Positions 25,610 through 33,740 of a stretch of DNA of 52,896 bases are shown one piece after another. Source of the stretch: Thermoflexus sp. (GTDB lineage: Bacteria > Chloroflexota > Anaerolineae > Aggregatilineales > Aggregatilineaceae); assembly GCA_020724465.1 (NCBI GenBank), contig DYGX01000024.1:1-52896 (forward strand), read 5' to 3'. The notes below the pieces were generated by a model. It saw nothing but the letters and a program-made list of their open reading frames with translations, did no database searches and was not told where the DNA came from. Every line of letters begins with the position of its first letter. Position 1 is the stretch's first letter. A program made the position numbers and the translations under genes.

Positions 25610-26845
25610 ATGACGCCCTTTCCGCTGACACTGGCTGACTATCTCGGTCATTGGGGTTCGTACATCGTCTATCTGCTGATCGGCTTCGCGTTCGGGTTTG
25701 TGCTGGAGATCTCCGGCTTCGGGAACTCGAAAAAGCTGGCGGCGCAGTTCTACTTCAAAGACCTGACCGTGCTGAAGGTCATGTTCACCGCGATCGTCAC
25801 GGCCATGATCCTGATCTTCCTGACGAGCGCCGCCGGCCTGCTGGACTACAACCTGATCTGGGTGAACCCCACGTATCTGTGGCCCGGCATTGTCGGCGGG
25901 CTGATCATGGGGGTCGGGTTCATCATCGGCGGGTTCTGCCCCGGCACCTCGCTGGTATCCGCCGCGACGTTGAAGATCGACGGCATTTTCTTCGCGCTGG
26001 GGACCTTCTTCGGCATCTTCCTCTTTGGCGAGACGGTTGGCTGGTTTGAGGACTTCTTCTATTCGTCCTATATGGGGCGCTTCACGCTGCCGGAGCTGCT
26101 CGGCCTGCCGACCGGCGTGGTCGTGCTGCTGATCACGATCATGGCGCTTCTGATCTTCTATGGCGGGGAATACCTGGAGAAGATCGTGGGCGGCAAGACC
26201 GATCCGGCCGAGCGCCCGCGCTGGCGCTACGCGGCGGCGGGCGGGCTGATCGCGCTGGCGGCGGTCGTGCTGGTGATGGGGCAGCCGACCACCGAAGATC
26301 GCTGGAAGTGGATGGAGAAAGAAAAGAGCGAACTGCTGGCGCAGCGCGCGGTCCAGGTTCATCCAGGCGAGCTGCTGGAGAAGATGTACGACAAGAAGCT
26401 GAACCTGGTTCTGCTCGATGTGCGGGATGAGCGCGACTACAACCTGTTTCACCTGCTGGATGCCCGGCACGTGCCCTTCGAGGATGTGAAGGCGTATGCC
26501 GAAGAATTGCGCGCGGAACCGGCTAACACGGTGACGGTGGTGATGAGCAACGACGAAGCGACCGCCACGGAAGCCTGGAAAATCCTGGTCGCGGAGAGCG
26601 TCTCCAACGTGTATATCCTTGAGGGCGGCATCAACGGCTGGATCGACACCTTCGCCACCGACACGTTCAAGTCCGAGATCCGGCCGGTCAGCGCGGGCCA
26701 GGACCGGCTGGCTTACGCCTTTTCCGCCGCCCTCGGCGCGCGCTATACCATTGCGCGGCCGGACCCGCACGCGTACGACCTGGAATACACGCCGAAAATC
26801 CAGTTGCAGACTGTGCGCGGCCCGGCCAGCGGGGGATGCGGCTAG
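25610..26845 (+). CDS. YeeE/YedE membrane protein fused to a rhodanese-like domain
   Basis: The 411-residue protein has an N-terminal YeeE-type domain (to ~residue 215, several helices, signature GVGFIIGGFCPGTSLVSA). A hinge helix follows (RYAAAGGLIALAAVVLVMG, ~residues 205-225), and then a rhodanese fold (about 240-350: LNLVLLDVRDERDYNLFHLL, DARHVPF, VYILEGGINGWIDTF). The rhodanese active-site loop reads TVTVVMSNDEATATE, so the usual persulfide-carrying Cys is Ser313 and sulfurtransferase activity is doubtful. AAGGAG overlaps the previous stop, with the ATG six bases on. It is the last gene of the 20469-26845 operon. The C-terminus ends in GPASGGCG, with a lone Cys that might carry sulfur instead. 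Confidence 0.85.
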   Translation: MTPFPLTLADYLGHWGSYIVYLLIGFAFGFVLEISGFGNSKKLAAQFYFKDLTVLKVMFTAIVTAMILIFLTSAAGLLDYNLIWVNPTYLWPGIVGGLIMGVGFIIGGFCPGTSLVSAATLKIDGIFFALGTFFGIFLFGETVGWFEDFFYSSYMGRFTLPELLGLPTGVVVLLITIMALLIFYGGEYLEKIVGGKTDPAERPRWRYAAAGGLIALAAVVLVMGQPTTEDRWKWMEKEKSELLAQRAVQVHPGELLEKMYDKKLNLVLLDVRDERDYNLFHLLDARHVPFEDVKAYAEELRAEPANTVTVVMSNDEATATEAWKILVAESVSNVYILEGGINGWIDTFATDTFKSEIRPVSAGQDRLAYAFSAALGARYTIARPDPHAYDLEYTPKIQLQTVRGPASGGCG

Positions 26846-26989
26846 GCGCGTTGCGCTCCCGGTAGCGGCGGGGGTGGACAGCCTGGAGCGTGCGATGCAC
26901 GTGACGGGAAGCGGCGTAGATGTTCTCGACGGGGCGATGCTTGCATCGCCCGCCGCCCCACCCCCGCCCGTTTAACCCTGTCTTTGGCA

Positions 26990-27010
26990 CGGGCCGGGCA
27001 AGCCGGCCCG
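26990..27010. terminator. Hairpin between convergent genes
   Basis: CGGGCCGG (26990-26997) and its complement (27003-27010) flank a 5-nt loop, between the operon end at 26845 and the convergent flavodoxin stop at 27029. With no T-run it is only a candidate shared terminator. Confidence 0.4.
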
Positions 27011-27028
27011 CAAAGTTCGTGACCGCCT

Positions 27029-27526
27029 CTAGCCGCCGGACTCCAGCGCCGCCGCGATGCGGTTCGCCCAGCCCCGGATCGCGTCCCAGTCGCGGAAGTC
27101 GCCTTCCGGCGCTTTGACCAGGCGCGCGATGATCCGCTCGCGCAGGCCCAACGCGCTTTTGTCCAGGCGCCCCACAAAGACCTGATGCTCGCGCGCGCCG
27201 GTCTGCGCCAGCAGCTCGTCCAGCGTCGCGGGGATGCCCATGCCTTCCGGGTAATCCTCGCCCAGCGGGCCGCTGCTGAACAGCCAGACCGCCTTGCCGC
27301 CGAACCGCTCCCGGTTCTGCGCGACGAACTCCTTCGCCCCGGCCATCCACTGGCCCATGTAGATGGCGCTGCCGATCACGACGGCATCGTAGGGTTCGAC
27401 CGAGAGCGTGCCCTGCGCCTCGCGCACCTCGACCGTGTGACCGGCGCGGCGCAGCTCCTCGCCGATCGCTTCGGCGATGGCGCGCGTGCTCCCGTGCTTG
27501 CTGGCTACCGCGACCAAAATATTCAT
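27029..27526 (-). CDS. Flavodoxin-domain protein (HemG-like)
   Basis: The 165-residue flavodoxin-like protein has the FMN-phosphate loop near the start (LVAVASKHGSTRAIAEAIG) and a beta strand ending in VVIGSAIYMGQWM, as in menaquinone-dependent protoporphyrinogen dehydrogenase (HemG) and related flavodoxins. The remainder (VWLFSSGPLGEDYP, WDAIRGWANRIAAAL) follows the same family. It could serve heme synthesis, which would suit a heme-rich neighbourhood, or act as a general electron carrier. AGAAAGG lies eight bases before the ATG. It is monocistronic and convergent with the sulfur operon. Confidence 0.85.
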   Translation of the reverse strand: MNILVAVASKHGSTRAIAEAIGEELRRAGHTVEVREAQGTLSVEPYDAVVIGSAIYMGQWMAGAKEFVAQNRERFGGKAVWLFSSGPLGEDYPEGMGIPATLDELLAQTGAREHQVFVGRLDKSALGLRERIIARLVKAPEGDFRDWDAIRGWANRIAAALESGG

Positions 27527-27612
27527 GTGTTGCGCCTTTCTCTGCGGATCCCGGCCGCCCCCACCCTACCGCAATCCACGCCGCCGGGCAAGTACCGGCG
27601 CAGCGAAGATCT

Positions 27613-27638
27613 GCCGGTCGGGCCATGGCCCGACCGGC
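27613..27638. repeat. 26-bp perfect palindrome
   Basis: GCCGGTCGGGCC plus its exact complement is centred on ATGGCC..., five bases beyond the stop of the permease remnant. It is probably the old terminator hairpin of that gene. Confidence 0.6.
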
Positions 27639-27642
27639 GCTC

Positions 27643-27783
27643 CTATTTCTCGATTCCGGTCCCGTAGGCCGCGAACCCTTCCGTGAACTGCCGCCGCAGG
27701 AAGAAAAACAGGACGATGAACGGCAGGGTAGCCAGAGTCGACCCGGCCATCACCAGGTCGTACAGAATGAACAGGGTCGATAG
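27643..27783 (-). pseudogene. C-terminal remnant of a MalG-type ABC permease
   Basis: This is a minus-strand frame of 46 codons plus stop, closed upstream by TAA at 27784-27786. It encodes LVMAGSTLATLPFIVLFFF followed by LRRQFTEGFAAYGTGIEK. The GSTLATLP...FF..R.F.EG pattern is the C-terminus of sugar ABC permeases, equivalent to the end of the 7255-8100 gene. Everything before it is missing, so a transporter operon was deleted here, probably together with DNA now joined at 27784. Confidence 0.75.
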
Positions 27784-28124
27784 TTACCAGATATCAACCC
27801 CACGCCCTACCCCAGATCGGGCGTGGGCCGCGCCCCGCCTGAATTGACATTCGCACGGGGGCGCAGTAATCTTGGCGGCACGGGTCAGGGGGGCGGGAAC
27901 CGCCAGCCGGGGATGCCTGGAAGCGGCGATAGACTTTGCGGACCGGTTCGCGGGGGGAAATCCCGTTCCTGCGCGGGAGCGCGGCTTGCTCTGCCCCGAC
28001 ACGACCCCCCAAGGCCGGCGCTTCCGGGACAGGACAGACAGGCGCCATCGAGCGCATCCGCCGCGAGCCGTAGAGCCGGGCCTATCAGAGTGTCACACAA
28101 GGCAGGGATGGGAGAAAAACGTTC
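27784..28124. other. Intergenic stretch with one hairpin
   Basis: No gene is supportable. CCCACGCCC (27799-27807) and its complement (27819-27827) form a hairpin with an 11-nt loop at the edge of the deleted permease. The rest should contain the epimerase promoter, which I could not pick out. Confidence 0.4.
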
Positions 28125-29096
28125 ATGAAAACAGCACTGGTATGCGGCGCCGGGGGATTCATCGGCGGGCACCTGGTCAAGAAGCTCAAGCGCGAAGGCT
28201 ATTGGGTGCGCGGCGTGGATATCAAAGAGCACGAGTTCGCGCCTACACAGGCCGACGAATTCCTGCTGCTCGACCTGCGCGAAGAAGCGAACTGCCGGCA
28301 GGCGCTCAGCCTGAACGGTGGGACGTTCGACGAGGTCTACCAGCTCGCGGCAGACATGGGCGGCATGGGCTTCATCCACTCCGCCGAGTGCGAGATCATG
28401 CACAACAGCGCGCTGATCAACATCCATATGATCCACAACGCCGCGCAGATGGGTGTGGGGCGCTACTTCTTTTCCTCGTCGGTGTGCGTCTACCGCGATA
28501 TGCAACCCGGCGAGCCGGAGATGACCGAAGAGGAAGCTATCCCCGCCAACCCCGATAACGAGTACGGCTGGGAGAAGCTCTATGCCGAGCGGATGGCGAT
28601 GGCCTACGAGCGCAACCGCGGTCTGCCGGTGCGCATCGCTCGCTTCCAGAATTGCTACGGCCCCGAGGGCACCTGGACCGGCGGGCGCGAGAAAGCGCCG
28701 GCGGCCATCTGCCGCAAGATCGCCGAGGTCGAGGACGGCGGCACAATCGAGGTGTGGGGCGACGGGACGGCCATCCGCTCCTACACCTATGTCGATGATA
28801 TGGTGGACGGCATTTACCGGCTGATGCAGTCGGACCTGCGCGGGCCGGTCAACATCGGCTCGCCGCAGTATGTGTCGGTCAACGAGCTGGTGGCGACGGT
28901 GGCCGAGGTGGCGGGCAAGCGGATCCACGTCCGGCATGTCGAGGGGCCGGTTGGGGTGCACGCCCGCAACTTCAGCAACGCGCGCATCTACTCGCTGGGC
29001 TGGCGCGCGCAGTACGACCTGCGCGCCGGGATCGAGCGCACCTATCCCTGGATCGAGGCGCAGGTCAAGGCGGCGCAGGCGCAGCAAGCGCGCTAG
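28125..29096 (+). CDS. GDP-mannose 3,5-epimerase-like SDR enzyme
   Basis: The 323-residue extended SDR has the NAD motif GAGGFIGGHL near the N-terminus, a SSSVCVY strand and the catalytic YGWEK. The stretch NCYGPEGTWTGGREKAPAA corresponds to the substrate loop of plant GDP-mannose 3,5-epimerase (GDP-D-mannose to GDP-L-galactose/L-gulose). A typical C-terminal NFSNARIYSLGWRA follows. Bacterial relatives feed polysaccharide or glycoconjugate synthesis, which may link it to the membrane glycosyltransferases at 8.8-10.7 kb. GGAG lies upstream of the ATG. It stands alone, with no other sugar-nucleotide gene next to it. Confidence 0.88.
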   Translation: MKTALVCGAGGFIGGHLVKKLKREGYWVRGVDIKEHEFAPTQADEFLLLDLREEANCRQALSLNGGTFDEVYQLAADMGGMGFIHSAECEIMHNSALINIHMIHNAAQMGVGRYFFSSSVCVYRDMQPGEPEMTEEEAIPANPDNEYGWEKLYAERMAMAYERNRGLPVRIARFQNCYGPEGTWTGGREKAPAAICRKIAEVEDGGTIEVWGDGTAIRSYTYVDDMVDGIYRLMQSDLRGPVNIGSPQYVSVNELVATVAEVAGKRIHVRHVEGPVGVHARNFSNARIYSLGWRAQYDLRAGIERTYPWIEAQVKAAQAQQAR

Positions 29097-29123
29097 AGCG
29101 GCGCTGGCTTTCCTTCCCCCATA

Positions 29124-29230
29124 GCCCTCAACCCCCGGCCCCTTCTCTCTCGGCGGGAGCACGTGGCGACAGGAAGCCCCTCTCCCCGCGACGCAGTCGC
29201 AAGAGGGAGAGGGGTTTGGGGTGAGGGGCA
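29124..29230 (+). repeat. C/G-rich intergenic repeat (copy 3)
   Basis: CCCTCAACCCCCGGCCCCTT leads in. The AGCCCCTCTCCCCGCGACGC / AGTCGCAAGAGGGAGAGGGG hairpin and a TTTGGGGTGAGGGGC tail follow. It lies after the epimerase gene and before the marR promoter. Confidence 0.85.
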
Positions 29231-29264
29231 ATATCCTCCTGCCCCAATTCGGTCCCCGAACGGC

Positions 29265-29292
29265 TTCCCATGCGCCAAAAACGCGATATACT
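29265..29292 (+). promoter_or_regulatory. marR promoter implying a leaderless mRNA
   Basis: TATACT at 29287-29292 lies six bases before the marR ATG, with TTCCCA (29265-29270) and a 16-bp spacer. RNA would start at or within a base or two of the ATG, and no ribosome-binding site exists, so a leaderless message is likely. Confidence 0.5.
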
Positions 29293-29298
29293 TAGCTT

Positions 29299-29784
29299 AT
29301 GAAACTGTTTGATAGGGAAAGTGATGGGCCAATGGTCGAGGAATGCGCGGACGCCGTGTTCGACACCGTCCCCCTGGTAATGCGGGCGATTCGCGCCGAA
29401 ATGCGCAGTCACCGCGCGCCTGACCTGTCGGTGCCGCAGTTTCGCGCGCTGCTGTATGTCAGCCGCCACGCGGGCGCGTCGTTGTCGGATGTAGCCGACC
29501 ATATCGGGCTGACGCTCCCCTCAACGTCCAAGCTGGTCGACCGGCTGGTCGGGCGCGAGCTGGTGACACGCACCAACGCGCCGCACGACCGCCGCCGGAT
29601 GACCCTGCGAATCACGCCGACCGGCCAGGCGGTGCTGGACGCAGCGGCCCAGGCAACCCAGGCCCGGCTGATGGAGCAGATGGCGGCGCTCAGCGCGGAC
29701 GAGTGCGCCGTCGTGACAGAGGCGATGCGTCTGCTGCACCGGGTCTTTGCGCCGGGCGCCGGGGACGAGCCGCGAGCGAGGTGA
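29299..29784 (+). CDS. MarR-family transcriptional regulator
   Basis: The 161-residue winged-helix dimer-type protein has the DNA-reading helix DVADHIGLTLPSTSKLVDRL and the wing RTNAPHDRRRMTLRITPTG. A long C-terminal helix contributes to dimerisation. The ATG at 29299 is positioned by the promoter at 29265-29292 rather than by a ribosome site. It lies five bases before the ABC ATPase gene and almost certainly regulates the exporter 29790-31392, as MarR proteins often do for adjacent efflux pumps. Ligand unknown. Confidence 0.9.
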   Translation: MKLFDRESDGPMVEECADAVFDTVPLVMRAIRAEMRSHRAPDLSVPQFRALLYVSRHAGASLSDVADHIGLTLPSTSKLVDRLVGRELVTRTNAPHDRRRMTLRITPTGQAVLDAAAQATQARLMEQMAALSADECAVVTEAMRLLHRVFAPGAGDEPRAR

Positions 29785-29789
29785 GCCGT

Positions 29790-30587
29790 ATGCCGATTCT
29801 GGAAACCTACGGGCTGACACGCCGCTTTGGGACGCTTACCGCCGTGAACAACCTGACCATGACCGTCGAGGCGGGCGAAGTGTTTGGGCTGCTGGGTCCC
29901 AACGGGGCGGGCAAGAGCACGGCGATCAAGATGCTGACCACGCTCCTGCCGCCGACATCGGGCGACGCACAGATCGCAGGCTACAGCGTGACCCGGCGGG
30001 CGGGCGAGGTGCGGCGGCTGATCGGCTATGTGCCGCAGATGATCTCCGCCGACGGCACGCTCTCCGGCTACGAGAACCTGTTGATCTTCGCCAAGCTGTA
30101 CGACATCCCCCGCCGCGAGCGCGATCAGCGCGTGCGCGATGCCCTGGCGTTCATGGATTTGACCGACGCCGCCGACAAGCTGGTGCGCACCTATTCCGGC
30201 GGCATGATCCGGCGGCTGGAGATCGCGCAGTCGCTGCTGCACCGCCCGCGCGTGTTGTTTCTGGACGAGCCGACCGTCGGGCTGGACCCCGGCGCGCGCC
30301 GCCTGGTGTGGGAGCATGTGCAGCAGCTCCGCGAGAACTACGGCACGACGATCTTTCTGACCACACATCTGATGGACGAAGCCGACGCCCTGTGCGATCG
30401 CGTTGCCATCATGCACCTGGGCAACGTCGCGGCGACCGGCACCCCTGCCGCGCTGAAAGCGTCGATCGGCGGGGACGGGGCCACCCTGGACGACGTCTTC
30501 ATCCATTATGTGGGCAGCACACTGGACTCCGGAGGGGCTTACCGTGATACACGAAGAGCACGGCGCACCGCGCGGCGGCTTGGATAG
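29790..30587 (+). CDS. ABC-2-type exporter ATPase (DrrA-like)
   Basis: This 265-residue ATPase has Walker A GPNGAGKST, Q-loop YVPQM, signature YSGGMIRRLEIA, Walker B VLFLDEPTVGLDP and the H-loop in TTHLMDEADAL, in the standard order. Sequence and length resemble the DrrA/daunorubicin-type and CcmA families. GAGGTGA lies five bases before the ATG. The C-terminal ~14 residues (RDTRRARRTARRLG) overlap the permease start by 44 bp. The MarR gene immediately upstream suggests drug or metabolite efflux; the substrate is not determinable. Confidence 0.92.
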   Translation: MPILETYGLTRRFGTLTAVNNLTMTVEAGEVFGLLGPNGAGKSTAIKMLTTLLPPTSGDAQIAGYSVTRRAGEVRRLIGYVPQMISADGTLSGYENLLIFAKLYDIPRRERDQRVRDALAFMDLTDAADKLVRTYSGGMIRRLEIAQSLLHRPRVLFLDEPTVGLDPGARRLVWEHVQQLRENYGTTIFLTTHLMDEADALCDRVAIMHLGNVAATGTPAALKASIGGDGATLDDVFIHYVGSTLDSGGAYRDTRRARRTARRLG

Positions 30588-31392
30588 CACGAGCCTGCTG
30601 CGCCCGCTGGCCGGGCTGGGCACGCTCGCCAATTTCATCCGCAAGACGCTTGTCATCGCCGAGCTGGAAGCGCGCAAGCTCCGCCACGACCCGACCGAAC
30701 TGTTCACGCGGGCGGTCCAGCCGGCGCTGTGGCTGCTGGTCTTCGGGCAGGTCTTCACGCGCACGCGCGCCATCCCGACCGGCGACGTGCGCTACATCGA
30801 CTTCATGACGCCCGGCATCCTGGCGCAGAGCGTGCTGTTCATCGCCATCTTCAGCGGCATCGCGATCATCTGGGAGCGCGACCTGGGGATCGTGCACAAA
30901 TTCCTCGCCAGCCCCACCCCGCGCACGGCGCTGGTGCTCGGCAAGGCGCTGTCTGCGGGGGTGCGGGCGCTGTCGCAGGCGTTGATCATTTTCGTGCTGG
31001 CGCTGATCCTGGGCGTGCGGATCAACTGGCACCCGCTGGCGCTGCTCGGCGTGCTGGCGGCGGTGATTCTGGGCGCGATCCTGTTCTCGACCTTCTCGCT
31101 GATCATCGCCTGCCTGGTCAAGACGCGCGAGCGGTTTATGGGCATCGGGCAGGTGCTGACTATGCCGCTCTTCTTCGCCAGCAACGCCATCTACCCGATC
31201 GACATCATGCCCCCCTGGCTGAAGGTGCTGGCGCAGGTCAACCCGCTGTCCTACGAGGTGGACATCCTGCGCGCGCTGATGATCGGGCAGCCCAGCGCGA
31301 GCAGCCTGCTGCTGGATTTTGGCGTGCTGCTCGCGGTCAGCACCGGTCTGATCCTGATCGGCGCGAAGCTGTACCCGCGCGTGGTGGTGTGA
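30544..31392 (+). CDS. ABC-2-type exporter permease (DrrB-like)
   Basis: The 282-residue membrane protein has six helices. It carries the ABC-2 markers LRHDPTELFTRAVQPALWLLV (start of the membrane domain), YIDFMTPGILAQSVLF, SPTPRTALVLGKALSAGVRA and NPLSYEVDILRALMI. The start is a GTG at 30544 with GGAGGGG six bases upstream, inside the ATPase gene. It pairs with the preceding ATPase. A palindromic repeat (copy 4) begins three bases after its stop. Confidence 0.9.
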   Translation: MIHEEHGAPRGGLDSTSLLRPLAGLGTLANFIRKTLVIAELEARKLRHDPTELFTRAVQPALWLLVFGQVFTRTRAIPTGDVRYIDFMTPGILAQSVLFIAIFSGIAIIWERDLGIVHKFLASPTPRTALVLGKALSAGVRALSQALIIFVLALILGVRINWHPLALLGVLAAVILGAILFSTFSLIIACLVKTRERFMGIGQVLTMPLFFASNAIYPIDIMPPWLKVLAQVNPLSYEVDILRALMIGQPSASSLLLDFGVLLAVSTGLILIGAKLYPRVVV

Positions 31393-31394
31393 TC

Positions 31395-31515
31395 GCCCTC
31401 ATCCCCTGGCCCTTTCTCCCTCGCGCGCGGGGAGAAGGGGAATTGCACGCGCCACAAAAAGCCCCTCTCCCCGCGGCGCAGCCGCAAGAGGGAGAGGGGT
31501 TTGGGGTGAGGGGCA
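31395..31515 (+). repeat. C/G-rich intergenic repeat (copy 4)
   Basis: The full-length form has a GCGCGCGGGGAGAAGGGG lead segment, then CCCCTCTCCCCGCGGCGCAG, GAGGGAGAGGGG and TTTGGGGTGAGGGG. It lies between convergent genes and may act as a bidirectional terminator. Confidence 0.85.
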
Positions 31516-31529
31516 GCAAGGCCCCCCTG

Positions 31530-32426
31530 CTAACCGGCTTGCGGTTGTCCGTGCAATAGCTCTCGCACACGCGCGGCCTGGGGCGCTTCCAACGGGATGC
31601 GCGCCTCGTGAATCGCCCCGCCCTGCTCGAAGCGCAGCACCAGCTCGTCATAGGCCGGATCCGGCACCAGCTCGGCGGACTGCAAGCGGTCGAGCGGGAA
31701 GAAACGCTGGATCACCGCGTAGTCCGCGTCGCCGCGATCGCCCCACCGCAGGCGGTGGCGCTGATCTTCGATCAGGATCAGGTTCCGATCGGTGAGCGCG
31801 ATCACCCGGTTCGGCGCGACATAGCGCCCCCAGCGCTTTCCCTCTGGCCGGATGGCAGGCTGAAACACCGCCCCGGCCAGCGGCTCTCCATCCATCAGGC
31901 TCGCGTGGGTGTAGCTCCGGAACTTGAAGGGAAACCCCGCCAGGTCTTCGGGCCGGACCGCCGGGCCGCGCAGGGGCTGGCGCGCGAAACTGTCGCGGAT
32001 GGTCGACAGCCCCTGCCACAGCAGCGACGTGCCCACCGAGTTGTACTCGGCCCGGACGGCGCGCACCTCGCCCGCCTCGCTCCATCTCAGCTCCAGCCAC
32101 GAATAGAGCAGCACCTGGAAATGGTACAGCTCGAGCAGCGCCGCCAGTGGGACCGTCACCGGCGCGGCAGGCTCGCCGCCCGCGACCTCGACCAGCGTAA
32201 AGCGATCCGGGCCGAACACAAGCGTGCGCTCCGGCGTGCGACGCCACCCAAACGGCAGTTCGAACCCCCAGATGCTCCGCCGCACGGGGTACGCCCCCGG
32301 CGGGATGACGATGATCAGCCGGATGGACTCGGCGGGCTGCTGCGACAACACAGCGTCGGCGACCGGCCCTGGCAGCTCGTCCAGGGCCTGGACCTTGCGT
32401 GGAAAGCGTTCTTCTCTCTGGCGCAT
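31530..32426 (-). CDS. Unknown PH-domain-like protein of the crcB operon
   Basis: I do not recognise this 298-residue soluble protein by name. Two parts look like bacterial PH modules. The first is about residues 65-115 (TLVFGPDRFTLVEV, then VPLAALLELYHFQVLLYSWL). The second is about 205-290 (NRVIALTDRNLILIEDQRHR, then FFPLDRLQSAELV, LVLRFEQGG and a final helix). It has no signal peptide, membrane helix or Cys. It begins 10 bp after the CBS gene and is the third gene downstream of the crcB fluoride riboswitch, so it is likely co-induced by fluoride. Function unknown; a regulatory or lipid/protein-binding role is conceivable. Confidence 0.65.
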   Translation of the reverse strand: MRQREERFPRKVQALDELPGPVADAVLSQQPAESIRLIIVIPPGAYPVRRSIWGFELPFGWRRTPERTLVFGPDRFTLVEVAGGEPAAPVTVPLAALLELYHFQVLLYSWLELRWSEAGEVRAVRAEYNSVGTSLLWQGLSTIRDSFARQPLRGPAVRPEDLAGFPFKFRSYTHASLMDGEPLAGAVFQPAIRPEGKRWGRYVAPNRVIALTDRNLILIEDQRHRLRWGDRGDADYAVIQRFFPLDRLQSAELVPDPAYDELVLRFEQGGAIHEARIPLEAPQAARVRELLHGQPQAG

Positions 32427-32435
32427 GCGCCTCTC

Positions 32436-33725
32436 CTATTCTGCCTGGGGCTGAGCGGGCAAAGATCGCTCGTCGGCGCCCAGGCTGGCGGCCAGCAGGG
32501 CCTGGCGGTCGACAATCCCGATCGGTCGCCCGGTCTGGTCGACGACGACGATCCGTTTGCGCCCTTCGCGCAGCATCAGCGCGATCGCGTCCGGCACGCT
32601 GGTTTCCGGCGGAGCGGAGAGCACATGCTCGGACATGATATCGCGCGCGCGGGCGTGCCCGCGCACCAGCCCGGTGCCCATCACCCGTTGGGCGATGGCC
32701 TGCAGCAAGTTGGGGCGCACCACCGGCGCCACCCGCGCCACCAGATCCCCTTCGGTGATGATCCCGGCGGCCCGCCCCTGCTCGTCCAGCACGACCACGT
32801 AGCGGACAGCCGACTTGAGCATCTGCTGCAAGACGTCAACCAGATCATCGTAGATATAGACGGAAGGGACCACCGGGGCCATGATCTCGCCGAGCGACTG
32901 ACCCTGCTTCGGAAGCTGGGGCGCGCGCTCCGCTTCGCCCGCGCCGTTCCCGGCCACGGCGCGCAGGATATCCAGGCGGCTGACCATCCCGACCAGGCGG
33001 CCTTCGGCGTCGACCACCGGCAGCCGTGTCAGCTTGCGCTCGACCATCAACTGCGCGACGTGCCCCAGCGCCTCATCGGTCCGGACCGTATATACCGGCT
33101 GCCGCATGATGTCCTGCGCGGTTTTCTCGTGGCGGATCTGCGCCAGGAACGCGTGCAGATCGGCCTGCTCAAGCCGCCCGGCGACGGCCAGGCGCGCGGG
33201 CATCTCGGCCTTGTGCAGCAGATCGTCTTCGGTGATGATGCCGATCACGCGCCGCTGCTCGTCGATGACCGGCACGGCTTTGAACAACTGGCCCAGCAGC
33301 AGCTCGACCACGCGCTTGGCCGGGGTGTCCGGCGTGACGGTGACGACCTGGCGGGTCATGATGTCGGTGACGGGCCGGTCGGCGGGCAGGGGTTGGAGAT
33401 AGCGATGTGTGTACTTGATGATCTCCACGTCTTCGACCGTGATCAGGCCCTCGCGCACCATCGGCTTGACCAGCGCCAGCGCCCGGTCGATGTTCTCCGG
33501 CGAGTCGATGACCGTGATGATCATCGGCAGGTCCATCGATAGCCGCTCGATGCTCCAGGTGTGGATCCGGCTGTGAGCGCCAAACCCCGCCTGGCCGCGC
33601 AGGACGGTTGCGCCGGCGATGCCCGCTTTGCGCAGGGTTTCCAGGATGCTCATATACAGCGACCGCCCCTGCCACGAGTCGCTCTCGCCGATGTAAATCG
33701 TCAGTCGCTTACCGGGATTGGACAT
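32436..33725 (-). CDS. DUF190 plus four-CBS-domain protein
   Basis: The 429-residue protein has an N-terminal DUF190 domain (residues ~1-105: RLTIYIGESDSWQGRSLYMS, HTWSIERLSMDLPMIITVID). Four CBS domains follow, beginning about residues 117, 210, 285 and 370 (TDIMTRQVVTVTP, QDIMRQPVYTVRT, GEIMAPVVPSVYI, RDIMSEHVLSAPP). DUF190 genes frequently neighbour crcB, and the CBS domains could bind adenine nucleotides. The ATG at 33725 has AAGGAG 11 bases upstream, overlapping the crcB stop region. A regulator or partner of the fluoride channel is the natural inference, but the activity of DUF190 is not established to my knowledge. Confidence 0.88.
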   Translation of the reverse strand: MSNPGKRLTIYIGESDSWQGRSLYMSILETLRKAGIAGATVLRGQAGFGAHSRIHTWSIERLSMDLPMIITVIDSPENIDRALALVKPMVREGLITVEDVEIIKYTHRYLQPLPADRPVTDIMTRQVVTVTPDTPAKRVVELLLGQLFKAVPVIDEQRRVIGIITEDDLLHKAEMPARLAVAGRLEQADLHAFLAQIRHEKTAQDIMRQPVYTVRTDEALGHVAQLMVERKLTRLPVVDAEGRLVGMVSRLDILRAVAGNGAGEAERAPQLPKQGQSLGEIMAPVVPSVYIYDDLVDVLQQMLKSAVRYVVVLDEQGRAAGIITEGDLVARVAPVVRPNLLQAIAQRVMGTGLVRGHARARDIMSEHVLSAPPETSVPDAIALMLREGRKRIVVVDQTGRPIGIVDRQALLAASLGADERSLPAQPQAE

Positions 33726-33740
33726 GTACGCCGCGTCTCC

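Noticed and set aside
27823-28128. Overlapping short frames before the epimerase gene
   Set aside because: No ribosome sites, no shared domain, and all three frames are open by composition alone.
31608-33542. A 644-codon plus-strand frame opposite the DUF190-CBS gene
   Set aside because: Antisense of a clear four-CBS protein; the product is His/Arg/Gln-rich with no recognisable feature.
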